From: Apricaphanius iberus
Taxonomy: Eukaryota > Chordata > Actinopteri > Cyprinodontiformes > Aphaniidae
Assembly (NCBI GenBank): GCA_028564705.1
Contig: JAPXFQ010000204.1
Coordinates: forward strand, 233,941 to 297,940
Length of the DNA stretch: 64,000 nucleotides
Direction: 5' to 3'
The notes below the pieces were generated by a model that saw nothing but the letters and a program-made list of their open reading frames with translations, was not told where the DNA came from and searched no databases. The position numbers and the translations under genes are program-made. Position 1 is the first letter of the stretch; every line of letters begins with the position of its first letter. Positions 46,186 to 56,610 of the stretch are shown here, piece by piece.

Positions 46186-47300
46186 AGCGGTGGTCAGCTG
46201 TAGCTGCCTGGGTTCTCCAGGGTAGCGCTTGGTTGGAGGTGGGGGTCTCAGCCTTGCCTCTTGGCTGCTGCTGTTGATGTAGATATCTCTTTTGAGAGCT
46301 TGAAGCTTCTGCACAGTATTTTGCTGCTCCAAGCACTGCACTTTTCTGGACTGAGATGTCTGAGGTTCTTCCAGGGATCTGCTGAAGCCATTCCTCCAGT
46401 TTCAGGGTGACTGCCCCCAGTTCTATGATTACCACGGGTACTTCTGTCACCTTCATCTTCCAAGCCTTCTCTAGCTCCTCTCTGAGCCCTTGTTATTTCT
46501 CAAGTCCTTCTTTATGTTACCATCACTTGGTATTGCCACATCCACCACAACGGCTTTCCCTTGCTCTTTATCAACCACCACAATGTCCAGTTGTTTCGCC
46601 ATGACCATACTGTCTGTCTGGATCTGGAAGTCCCACAGGATCTTTTTGCTTGGTCATTCTCCACCACCTTTGGAGGTGATTCCCACTTTGACCTTTGGGT
46701 TTCCAGCCCATACTCTGCACAGATTGTTTCTGTATACAGTGCCAGCCACTTGGTTATGATATTCCATGTGTGCTTTCCCTGCCAGCATTTTACACCCTGC
46801 TGTTATGTGCTGGATTGTTTAAGATGACTCTTTGCACTTGTGTCTTGTCTGGTGTGGTAGATCTGGGCCTCTATCACTCTGGTGCTTAGAGCCTCCTCAT
46901 CTGGCCATTGTGTCAGCCATTCACTAAAAATGTAATCCGTTGAAGCCATGTCCTTGATGGACTTGTGGAACTTCGATGTTTCATCCTGAATAGTGGCTCT
47001 CATGCTCATGAGTCCTCTGCCTTCTTTACGGCTTGTGTACAGTCTCGGTGCTGGATTTGGGATGGAACCTGCCATGCATGGTGAGGAGTGTCCGTGTCTT
47101 AACATCTGTGGTCTGTATCTCATCCTTTGGCCGTATTATTATTCCCGCCGGGTATCTGATCACTTGCAGGGCGTAACTGTTTTTTGCCTTGGACTTGTTC
47201 TTTCCATTGAGCTGGCTTCTTAGGATTTGCCTCACTCGTTGGAGGCATTTGGCTGTTGCTGCTTCCCTTGTTACCTGTCCAAGGTTGCCATTTGCCTGCA
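46184..47300 (-). pseudogene. C-terminal region of an R2/R4-like LINE polyprotein
   Basis: On the minus strand, from right to left, the sequence encodes RQILRSQLNGKNKSKAKNSY and VIRYPAGIIIRPKDEI. It continues with TRTLLTMHGRFHPKSST, MRATIQDETSKFHKSI, EEALSTRVIEAQIYHTRQD and finally KLEEWLQQIPGRTSDISVQK. The order is that of a family of LINE proteins frequently annotated as R2-like in fish; the exact clade is uncertain. Multiple frameshifts separate the pieces. A smaller paralogous piece is at 12130-12310. Confidence 0.65.
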
Positions 47301-47802
47301 GTATTCCCAGGTACTTGTAACTGTTGGGTCACACACACAGCCATTGGGGGCACTATGCTGCTCTCTTCCACCTGAAGTCGATCAGGTGAACCTATAAATA
47401 AATGCCGCTCTTCTTCTGAGTCAACCTCTGGCCGGAGAGCAACAACAGAAGGTATCTCCATCCATCCTCCTTCGCTGGCGAAGGAAGGCCCAAGTTTCTG
47501 GCAGAAACTTGCTCCCAAGGAACCCAAAGAACACTCGAGGTGAATCTTAAACATTGACAAAGGAAAATTACCTCCCTGAGAGGATGAGCTGCTGAGTTCT
47601 CGCGAGAGCTGTGCATAGGTGAACATGGCGGTTATGTGGTAAAGTATACAATCAAAGTCAGGTAGAACAAGGCAATCATTTTGAACCAAACACAGCTTCT
47701 AAACTAACCATCAAGTTACTTTTTTTTCTTCTAAACAACCTGGATGAGGAAACATTGGATTCACTGGAGTGCTACCTAGACGAGTGCTTTGATAACATCG
47801 TT

Positions 47803-48190
47803 ATGGGTAAGTCACGGAAACCTGCTTCGGATACACCAACGAGCACTCCATCTCAGAAGCGCACTCGTTCGGAGGCTAGCAGATCCACCGACTCGCCAGA
47901 TAGAAGCTACGGCGACATCCTGGACTCAATAGACAAGAAGCTAACCAGCCTGGACGCCCGTCTCGCGCTGGTGGACGTTTTGCATAAAGAATTTCAGGCT
48001 CTCGGGGGACGAATTACAGCGTTAATGATCAATTTCCGAAAAATCCTGGACAGAAGACGAGTGTTATTTCCAATTAGAAAAAAACATTAGTGAGGGCTGT
48101 AAGGCTATGTTTAGTGTGGATAAACTGTATGTTAACGGTCAGCTGTTTAGGGACCCTCAGGTTACTCCTTGGCTTTATTAGTCATATTTA
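47803..48190 (+). pseudogene. L1 ORF1, internally deleted
   Basis: From ATG 47803 the frame begins MGKSRKPASDTPTSTPSQKR, then a coiled-coil-like ILDSIDKKLTSLDARLALVD segment. After the stop at 48088-48090 the C-terminal end of the domain appears in another frame (FSVDKLYVNGQLFRDPQVTP). The central RNA-binding part is missing, so the protein is not functional. Confidence 0.65.
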
Positions 48191-48592
48191 ACAGAGCCAA
48201 GACAGAAGTAGTTTTATCAGACAACTATAGTTTAAAGAAGCACAGCTCAGCAGGTTGTTTTTGTTTGTAAATGTGGGTAGGGGCAGGGCCGTGCACTAGA
48301 TTGGTTTGTTTTCCTTTTTTTTTTTTTTTTTCTCTTTCTTCTTTCTCACATTTGTACCACCAAATCTCTTTATCACCTTTTTTCCTTTTTCTCTCACACA
48401 CACAGACTTTTATCTGGCATATTCATGTTTTTCCATCATACTTTCATTCTGTACACACCTGTATGGTGCATTATTTCCCTCGCTTTATCTCTGCTTCTGT
48501 TTTTTTTCAATCTGGCAACTCCATGGACAAACCAAAATTACACCTATATTCATCCTTGGCGATAGTAAATGTCTAAGGTTTATCTTAGCTCT

Positions 48593-51544
48593 ATGAATCC
48601 TATAAAAATTCTAACATGGAATATTCGTGGCTCTAGCTCCAGAGATAAAACGATTAAGATTTTCAACCATCTTACAAGATTGAAGGCAGATGTCGTCTTA
48701 CTACAGGAGACTCATAAATCAAGTTCAACAGCTAATGATTTAAAAACACCATAGTATCCTAATATATTTTCTTCATGCTATAACTCTAGACAACGAGGAG
48801 TAGCAATATTAATAAATAAAAATACTAATTTTAAAGTAATAGACACAGCTACAGATCCAGAATGTAGATTTATAATATTAAAACTATTTATAAATAACCA
48901 AAAGTTATGTATAGTTAGTATATATGGTCCAAACCTTGACGACCCCTCATTCTTTCATACTTTCTTCTCGGTTTTGGCTAATCACATGGATTGCTCACTT
49001 GTTCTTGGGGGAGATTTCAACTTTGGACTAAATGGAGAAATACACAGGCTCAGTACAGCAGGGACTCAGCGCAGATGGCAATCCATAGATATAGTTAAAC
49101 AGTACATGAGCGATTATGGACTCTGCGATGCATGGCGATCGCTTCATCCCAACGACAGAAAATACACTTTTTACTCAAACATACATCATTCTTATTCTAG
49201 ATTGGACTATTTGTTAGTCAGCAGCTCACTGTTGAATTACATTTCAGACACTGAGATACATCCTATAGTGATCAGCGATCACGCTCCTGTTTCTTCAAAT
49301 TTAGCAAATAAAATTGCAACCCTTCAATATAAAAATTGGAGATTTAATATATCATTACTTAAGGATAAAGAATTTATTAAATATATTGAAAAAGAATGGG
49401 CTTCATACATGGAATTTAATGATCTCTCTGGTATATCGCCATCCACTCTATGGGAAGCAGGGAAAGCTGTGATTAGAGGTAAAATAATTTCATTCTCATC
49501 AAATAAAAAGAGAACAGAAAATAAACATGTTCAGGAATTAGAAGAAACTATTAAATCATTAGAAGCTTCCATGGATAAAGAGAGCATAAGTAAAATAAGG
49601 AAAGCAAAATTAGAATTAAATGAAATTATTAATAAAAGGACGCAGTTTTTAATCCAAAGACTTAGAATAGAAAACTTTGAACATAGTAATAAATCAGGTA
49701 GCTTCTTAGCTAATCAGTTAAAAATAAATAAAGAAAAAACAACTATTTCTGCAATCAAAGACAAAATTGGGAATATAATATATGATCCTGAAAAAATAAA
49801 CAACACTTTCAAAGAATTTCATGAGACTTTATACACACCAGAGATAAACCCTTCAAATAATGAAATTGTACAATTTCTGGATAAAATAACTCTTCCTAAA
49901 CTTTCAGACAGTCAAGCAAAGGCCCTGGATTCACCCCTAACAGTGTCTGAACTCCAGGAGGCCCTCCAATCCATGCCTAATAATAAAGCTCCAGGTCCAG
50001 ATTGATTTCCAGTAGAGTTCTATAAAGAATTGTGGAATATTCTGGCACCAACATTTTACAAAATGTTGCAGGAAACAAAGGAAAATGGTCGAATACCACC
50101 AAACATGGATTCTGCCTACATCAATCTTCTATTAAAACCAGGAAAAGACCCTATGTCTCCTACCAGTTATCGTCCCATTTCTCTTATCAATGTGGATCTG
50201 AAAATAATTTGCAAAGCTCTTGCAAGAAGGATAGAGAAAATAACACATCTAATAATCCACCCTGATCAAACAGGTTTTATAAAAAGTAGGCTCTCTTCAA
50301 CAAATTCACGTAGATTAATAGATTTAATAGATTATTCCCACTGTAAAAACGTCCAAACCAATATATTATCTTTAGATGCAGAAAAAGCATTTGATAGAGT
50401 TAACTGGAAATTTTTATTTGCAGCCTTAAATAAATTCGGATTCAGTAAATCTTTTGTAAACTGGTTAAAAATATTATACAGCTCACCAACAGCATGTATT
50501 AGGACCAATAATCAAACATCATCAAGGTTCTTTCTTCAGAGAGGTACCAGGCAGGGATGTCCACTTTCTCCCTCCCTCTTTGCTATTTTTATTAAACCAT
50601 TAGCAGCAGCAATCAGGCAAAATAATAATGTTAAAGGTATACAATGCAACAAAATAAAACATAAAATCAGTTTATACGCAGATGATGTACTACTTTTTCT
50701 ACAGCATTCACAAACTTCCTTGTATCAGGTAATTGAGTTAATAAAATCTTACTCAAGAGTTTCAGACTATTCCATAAATTGGTTAAAATCTACAGTCCTC
50801 CCTATCAACTGTTCTTACCAGAGTCCTGTTGCTTTACAGCTCCGGTCGGGAAATATTACATATCTAGGTATCCATATCTCACCAAGACTGGCAGACTTAT
50901 CTAAGCTAAACTACGCCCCACTTTTAAAAAAAGTGGAAGATGATCTGGCAAGATGGAAATCCCTTCCAATATCACTTATTGGAAGGGTAGCTACAATAAA
51001 AATGATGGTTTTGCCTAGAATCAATTATTTATTCTCAATGATCCCAAGCAAACCATCACCTGATTGGTTTAGATCTCTGGACTCTTCTGTTTCTAAATTT
51101 ATTTGGAAAGATAAACCCCCACGTATCAGCTTAAAAACACTGCAGAAGTCCAAAGATAAAGGAGGTCTAGACCTACCAAACTTTCGTCATTATTTCTTAG
51201 CCAACAGGCTCCAATACACATCAAGATGGGTAAAACACAGCTATATCGATGAATGCTGGGTAGATGTTGAACAGACACTATGCAATAAGATAAAATTTTC
51301 AGATCTACCATTCATTAGCTCAAATATAAAACAAAATGAATGTTTTAAAAGTATTAGTATCAGCTCCTCTCTGACAGCTTGGTGGGAATTTCTTAAAAGG
51401 ACAGAGACCTTACTAGTCCCATGCAGGCGTACACCCATCTGGAATAACCCGGATATCTTACAAAAAAAATGCATGATCAACTTTCCAAACAGAAGTTGTA
51501 AAGGAATTGAATACCTGGAGCATATGTTTGATGGAACAGACTGA
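48593..51544 (+). pseudogene. L1 ORF2 with two in-frame stops and C-terminal loss
   Basis: ORF2 starts MNPIKILTWNIRGSSSRDKT, an APE endonuclease N-terminus, with VVLLQETH, VLGGDFNFGL (about 49000) and ISDHAPVS (about 49273). Reverse transcriptase motifs follow: NKAPGPD near 49985, SYRPISLINVDLKI near 50165, LSLDAEKAFDRVNWKFLFAA near 50370, RQGCPLSPSLFAIFI near 50545 and LYADDVLLF near 50673. The reading frame is unbroken in phase for nearly 3 kb except TAG at 48752-48754 and TGA at 50003-50005, the latter in APGPDGF where GGA is expected. It ends at TGA 51542-51544, at a junction with 3' UTR sequence. Confidence 0.8.
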
Positions 51545-53600
51545 CGGAACCCGTCACGGGGGGCTGTCGTGGGCCGGTGGTCGCTGCTGCCTTTTCCATC
51601 TTCCTGGGCTGGTTCTTTTCGCTGGCTCCCCGATAGCCCCTTGTCACGCCTGCGCGTCGGGGTGTACCCACTGTTTAAATACATCTAGACACTGAGGGCC
51701 CGGGGAGGGAGATGGGGGTACCTGGCAGTATTCCCATGTCCCACCCCTCTGTTTTAAGTGCACATTAGAACAACACGCAACAATGCCACAATTGAGCAGG
51801 GGGAGAGAGGCTGAGGGTCTTTCCACACCCCTGTTCGTTGGACCATCAGGGGTTGGAGCCCGGGTGGATTATCAGGCCGTCTGGTCGGGGACCTGGGCTG
51901 GTGAGCTACTCCTGCCGAAGTGGGGGCCTTGGCGGTCTGCTTGTCCCCGTCCTGGTGGGCAAGGGGTCCGTCTCCCGGGTGCAGGGGCAGGGTGCTCTAT
52001 CGGGGCGTCTGTCCCTGGGCCTGGGAGTATAGAGTATGTATGGGGTGTATGAATGAGTGTACAGCGTCCTTTTTTCGTGTGTCCTGTATATGTAAGAATG
52101 TGTGCGCATGAGAGGGAGGGTATGTATGAGTGTCTCTGTCTGTCTATGTCTACTTGTCAGGTTGGGTGTTTGGCTGCCCTCTGGCCTGGTGCATCTTCTT
52201 CCCCTCCGTCACTCCCCGTCGGTGATGGATGCTCCTGCCCGCTGGTCGATGATGGCTCTCGATGCCTGGGGCCGGGGTCCCGGTTGCGGCCCGGCTCGGT
52301 CCTGGTGCATGCCTGGCTGGTCCTGGGTGGGCCGGTGTGTCGGGCGGCCGCTGTTTCGGGCCGACATCCTCCTTGGATTGACTGGGGCACCTCTTATGGG
52401 GGTGCCGGGGTTGTAAAGTAGGTTGGTGCCGTCCGGTGGATCGGTGGGGACCGTGCCCGGCGCCCAAGCTCCTGCCAGTTCCATGAGTTCTACTGCCTGG
52501 TCGGTTCATCTGGGGGGGCTGTCCAGTATTGGCTGGGCCCCAGATCTTGGCGCTCTGCATGGGGCGGGATCTGGACCCGGGAGCTGGTAGATCTGGATGT
52601 CCAGATGCTGGCTGGGCGCGGCCTGGGGAGGGCGTACATCCGCTGTGGCTTTTACTGTGGCTCCCTGGTGTGTGGGGGGGGCCGGGTTGTTGGCGGTGGG
52701 TATTGGTCCGGGGTGGCAGTGGCGTGTATTGTCCATTGGTCGGCTGCTGGCACCTCCTGCCTGGCGGCGGCGGTAGGGGACCCCTCTCGGCGGGTCCCTG
52801 GTCGGGGCCCTGCTGGGGGGCTGGGTGCCCCTGATCCCCGTGGCCTCCGCGTCCTGTTCCGGCCCGCCCTGGCGTAGCCGGGTTCCGGCGGAGCCCGTGG
52901 GCTCGTCCCTGCGATCTCTCGGGCCCCAGCGTTGCGGCTGCTTGGTGTTCCCCTGGGGCTTCCATCTGTTCCTCTCTTGGTGGGTGATCGGCCCTGCGAT
53001 GGTCCACCTGTGGCTCCTGCGCTCTATGGGACTCTGGATGCATGCGTCTCCTGCCTCCTTCATGTCTGTGTCGATTCCTGTAGGACGGATTGACGGTTCC
53101 TTACACCAGCGATCAATCAGTTGCATGGGGAAACCTTATTCAGACCTGCATGCTCGCACACACACATAGGTGTGGGGACATTGGTGTGGACGGACATAAC
53201 TTGAGCTGAGGTTATCGTCATTAGTTAGCTGTTACCAGGAGCTTACCAGAAACATTATTATTGTGTTCATTAATCCATGCTTGTGTGTAGTGAATGTGTA
53301 ATTCTTAGTTTTTATTACTGGATCTGAACTATTGGTGTGGTTCTGTTTAGTTTGTTGTTTTTGTATGTTTTGTTTTACTGCTTCTCTGCCATCCGGCAGA
53401 GGCGGAGGACTGGGATGTTTTCTTATGTTCTTTGTTTGCCTCCCTGTCTTGTGTTGTCAGTTCGCGCCTCTACTGGTCCGGTTTCTTTTCTTCACCTACA
53501 GCAAAGCTGTAATACTCTGCTTGGGAAAGTAAATCTGTTGGGTTTGTACTTGGTACTCAGACACGACTTCTGAGTGGCAAACTGCTAGACAGGACACGCT
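51545..53600 (+). other. GC-rich 3' UTR of the L1
   Basis: This non-coding GC-rich region contains short CT/GT repeats near 52060-52150. It is shared in part with the antisense L1 at 25259-26460 (for example GGACCCGGGAGCTGGTAGAT then CTGGATGTCC). Long reading frames on both strands here come from low stop-codon density and are not supported as genes. Confidence 0.65.
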
Positions 53601-53621
53601 AAAAAAGAAAAAGAAAAAAAA

Positions 53622-54206
53622 CAGAGGCCATGCTGTACAATGTTCTGACTATCTAGATTCAACACTCATCTCTTTCAATCTACTTAACAAATGCTTATCT
53701 AATTTAGCTAGTTTGGAGCCCCAGCTAGTTACAATTCACCACTTATAATACAAAATTCCACCCTCAGGTTTTCCATTTGTTTGCTGTTATTGTTGTTAAC
53801 CCTTGTGTGTCTCAGGTGCATATACATACAAAGTTGGGGGAAAAAAAACATCCATGGTGTTTTGAGTGAAATAGGGTTTTTTGAATTCATCCTGTGTTTA
53901 GTCTCTGAGTAAGCTGATCAAAATCTGTCCGGCTTTCTACTTCACAAGCCGGAATATTGGAATAGCCCCACCCCCCAAGAGCATTGTCTCCACCCACCAG
54001 GTACAGCAGTAAACAGCAGTTACCGATTGGAACTGGCACTGGTTCAGATTAGGAAACACCATTTTGAAGCACCTTGCAAAATGCTCAGTTTTTGGCGGGT
54101 CAAAAGACCTCAAAACACTTCATTGGGTCCCATTTGTAGAGGACATAAGAGCGGCATGGGTTGAATTTATTTTTGATTGTAAGATGCTGGTAGTAAGGGC
54201 AGGGAA
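53622..54206. other. Intergenic stretch without a gene
   Basis: AT-rich sequence leads into a moderately GC-rich part (53930-54060). The latter may belong to the transposon that carries the minisatellite, but no ends were found. Confidence 0.35.
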
Positions 54207-54500
54207 GACTGAGGACATGTCGCAGCACAAGGCTGCTCTATGTCCAGGTGGAAGATGGTAGACGAGACGCCGAACAGCGGTACACCAACTCCCGGGAAGA
54301 CTGAGGATGTGCAGCCACACAGAGCTCCGGGCAGAAGATGGGAGACAAGCCACCGAATGGAGGCACTCGAACTCTGGGGAAGAATGAGGACGTGCAGCCA
54401 CACGGAGCTCCAGGCAGAAGATGGGAGAGAAGCCGCCGAACGGAGGTACTCCAACTCCAGGGAAGACTGAGGACGTGCAGCCACATGGAGCTCCGGGAAG
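54207..54500 (+). repeat. Minisatellite with about 83-bp units
   Basis: Units start at 54207, 54299, 54382 and 54465 with GA(C/A)TGAGGA, giving lengths 92, 83, 83 and a partial. Each contains GCAGCCACAC-GAGCTCC and AGAAGATGG-AGA-AAGCC. The array is open in several frames, producing repeat-derived proteins that I do not accept as genes. Confidence 0.85.
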
Positions 54501-54544
54501 GAGAGCGGAGATCAGAGCATTTGGAGGAAGATATCAGAGTGCCA

Positions 54545-55301
54545 GGTAAGCAGTTAAATACATTCTTTTAACTTAAACTAATTTGCTCAATAACCATTCA
54601 GAATTCTCTTGCTGAATTCTCTGAGTCATTGGTTCTTCAAGAGACTCCCGTGGGAGCAGATTCTAGTTCAAACCTGTATGGTGGAACTTTTTTTTTGTAT
54701 GGTTGAAGTACTGCAGCCATGTCCATGGCATTCAAACTTAGTGGTAACAGTCAATAAGTGGGGCATTAGCAAAGATTCTAGAAGCTCTGGGCGTGGCCAA
54801 GTTAACAGCAGCTCATGTAATATGTAATGATCAGCAGAAACAGCACAACCTGAAAGGGGGCTGAAACAGAGGGTAATAGAGGTAGGTAAAAAGCTATTTC
54901 CAGGAAACAACTTCAGAAACATGTTTATTGAACTCATAGACCTATTTAAAATAGTGGAAAAATAGTCATATGTGTCCTTTAACTAGATAAAATGTACCCT
55001 CACTGTAAAACAACCTTCACATTCCTTAAAAGTAACTCAGTGCCATCAAAGTAAGCCTTCACAGTACAGTCAGTAATGATCTGAGATGCCATGTCATCTA
55101 CTGGTGTTACTGGGTTTTCTGAAGTTCGCAGTCAACAAAGCACCCACCTACCAGGACTCTTAGAGCACTTCATGCTTCTTTCTGCCTAATCTGCCCACAG
55201 TGTGTTCTCTTCCATGCCTCGCTGCATTGATGCAGTAAATCATGCAAAAGGAGCCCCAATTAAATACTCAATTGAAGAAAGAGTCAACATAGAGGCCAAA
55301 T
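54545..55301. other. Intergenic stretch without a supported feature
   Basis: No reading frame, RNA gene or repeat border is convincing here. Confidence 0.4.
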
Positions 55302-55340
55302 ATATATATATGTGTATATATATATGTGTGTATGTATCTG
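55302..55340. repeat. (TA/TG)n microsatellite
   Basis: Alternating TATATATATATGTGTATATA sequence of about 40 bp. Confidence 0.8.
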
Positions 55341-55509
55341 ATTAAATTATCTTTTTTAATTAATCTTATGTATTATTCTATCTATTTTTCTGAGACATTA
55401 AATATTGGATATTCAGTGTCTTAAAACCACAATTATCAAAATAATAAAATAATAAAGGTATGGAATATTATTACTCCATATGTAATAAATCTATGTATTA
55501 CAGAGTGTT

Positions 55510-55680
55510 CAAGGTTACACAGTGGTGCAGTGGTTAGCACTGTTGCCTTGTACCAAGAAGATAATGGGTTCATACCCTGGCCCAGGGTCTTTCTGCATGG
55601 AGTTTGCATGTTCTCCCCGGGCATGCACTTATTTTGCTGCCCTGCACACTCACAAACCATGCCTACCTGTTACAGGCTTG
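55510..55680 (+). mobile_element. tRNA-derived SINE fragment
   Basis: GTGGTGCAGTGGTTAGCACT (A-box region), then AATGGGTTCATACCCTGG (B-box region), then GGAGTTTGCATGTTCTCCCC. It is the same family as the minus-strand copy at 44576-45690, here lacking the 3' part. Confidence 0.65.
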
Positions 55681-55800
55681 ATTTCTGAGGAGGTAATGCG
55701 CTAAGTAGTTTGCAATCCCGTTAAACACTAAAAGAACATTGCACCTGTGCCGAAACCATCAAAGGAGGCTGCCACAACTTCTTTCAAAAGTCGATTCTAA

Positions 55801-55895
55801 AGCCTGCCGCACACCAGAGCTATCTGCTGAGCAAACGGCCTCGAATGACTGTTAGCTCTGTTAGCTCAGCAGATAGCTCTCGTGTGCGGCAGGCT
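55801..55895. mobile_element. 95-bp hairpin MITE with TAA target duplication
   Basis: Two 32-bp arms (55801-55832 and 55864-55895) are inverted copies with a single mismatch, separated by 31 bp. TAA flanks both sides (55798-55800, 55896-55898). The end AGCCTGCCGC shares AGCCT with the larger Harbinger MITE at 20820-21478. RNA from either strand would fold into a long stem of pre-miRNA size. Confidence 0.85.
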
Positions 55896-56610
55896 TAAGA
55901 CCAACACCGATAGAAGCTTATCATACCTCAAATTTACTCTGCTACTATTCCCTGAGTTTTCTTACTGTGTCAAATCAGAATCACTACTTGGCTTATTTCC
56001 GTTCTTTAGAATTTATTTTGGGATAAAAAAGTGAGCATAATATAATTTACACAACTTAGACTTTCTCATTAAAAAGATGTCAACAAGAGTCGCATAGTAG
56101 CTCTGCCAGTGGCGGCTTGTCAATAGGGGGCGCTCGGGCGCCGCCCCCATCAAAATTTCATAAAGAATTAATACACACAGTAAACATAAATTATGTAATA
56201 AAAAGTCATTACCACGTCTGTTCAGTGTTCACTCATACAATGGGTGTTACTTTTATTTTTGTAAGCCTTTCCATTTCATATCGGATTTATTTTGGGTTGT
56301 TTTATTAGTTTTTAATATCAAGGGGCGCCGGCCAAATGAGTGTGTATGTATCTTCCAAAACTTGCGGCTACCATGTGACTTCATGCTGGTCTCTAATTGG
56401 TCACTTAAAGATTCTCCTCAGGGCGCAGAGAGCTGCGCCCCTGACGAATCAGCGCGCTAGGCTAATTTTTCTTGCGATCTGATTGATTCATGATACCTGG
56501 CTGTCAGTCAAAGTCACTGGCAACGCGCTTGTCACTCCAACATAGACACTCCCCGCGCGCGGGTTTACGGAGGCGAAGAAGCGAGATAGACGTACAACAA
56601 AACAGCAGAC

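Larger units (their letters stand above)
47803..53621 (+). mobile_element. Long L1-type LINE, near complete, inactivated
   Basis: The element includes ORF1, a spacer, ORF2 with endonuclease and reverse transcriptase, a GC-rich 3' UTR and an A-rich tail ending near 53621. The final word CTGAGTGGCAAACTGCTAGA then CAGGACACG is shared with the L1 pieces at 25259-27582 and 41452-41499. The true 5' end lies upstream of ORF1, perhaps near 47400-47700. I found no matching target duplication. An internal deletion joins ORF2 to the 3' UTR at 51541. Confidence 0.8.

Noticed and set aside
48271..48596. Hydrophobic frames between L1 ORF1 and ORF2
   Set aside because: They come from a T-rich spacer and overlap the true ORF2 start; no domain is present.
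51783..53169. Many overlapping 60-120-codon frames on both strands
   Set aside because: Same cause: GC-rich L1 3' UTR. None has a recognisable domain.
53600..53640. Target duplication for the long L1
   Set aside because: The bases after the A-rich tail (CAGAGGCCATG) have no match that I can find near 47300-47800, so no duplication is claimed.
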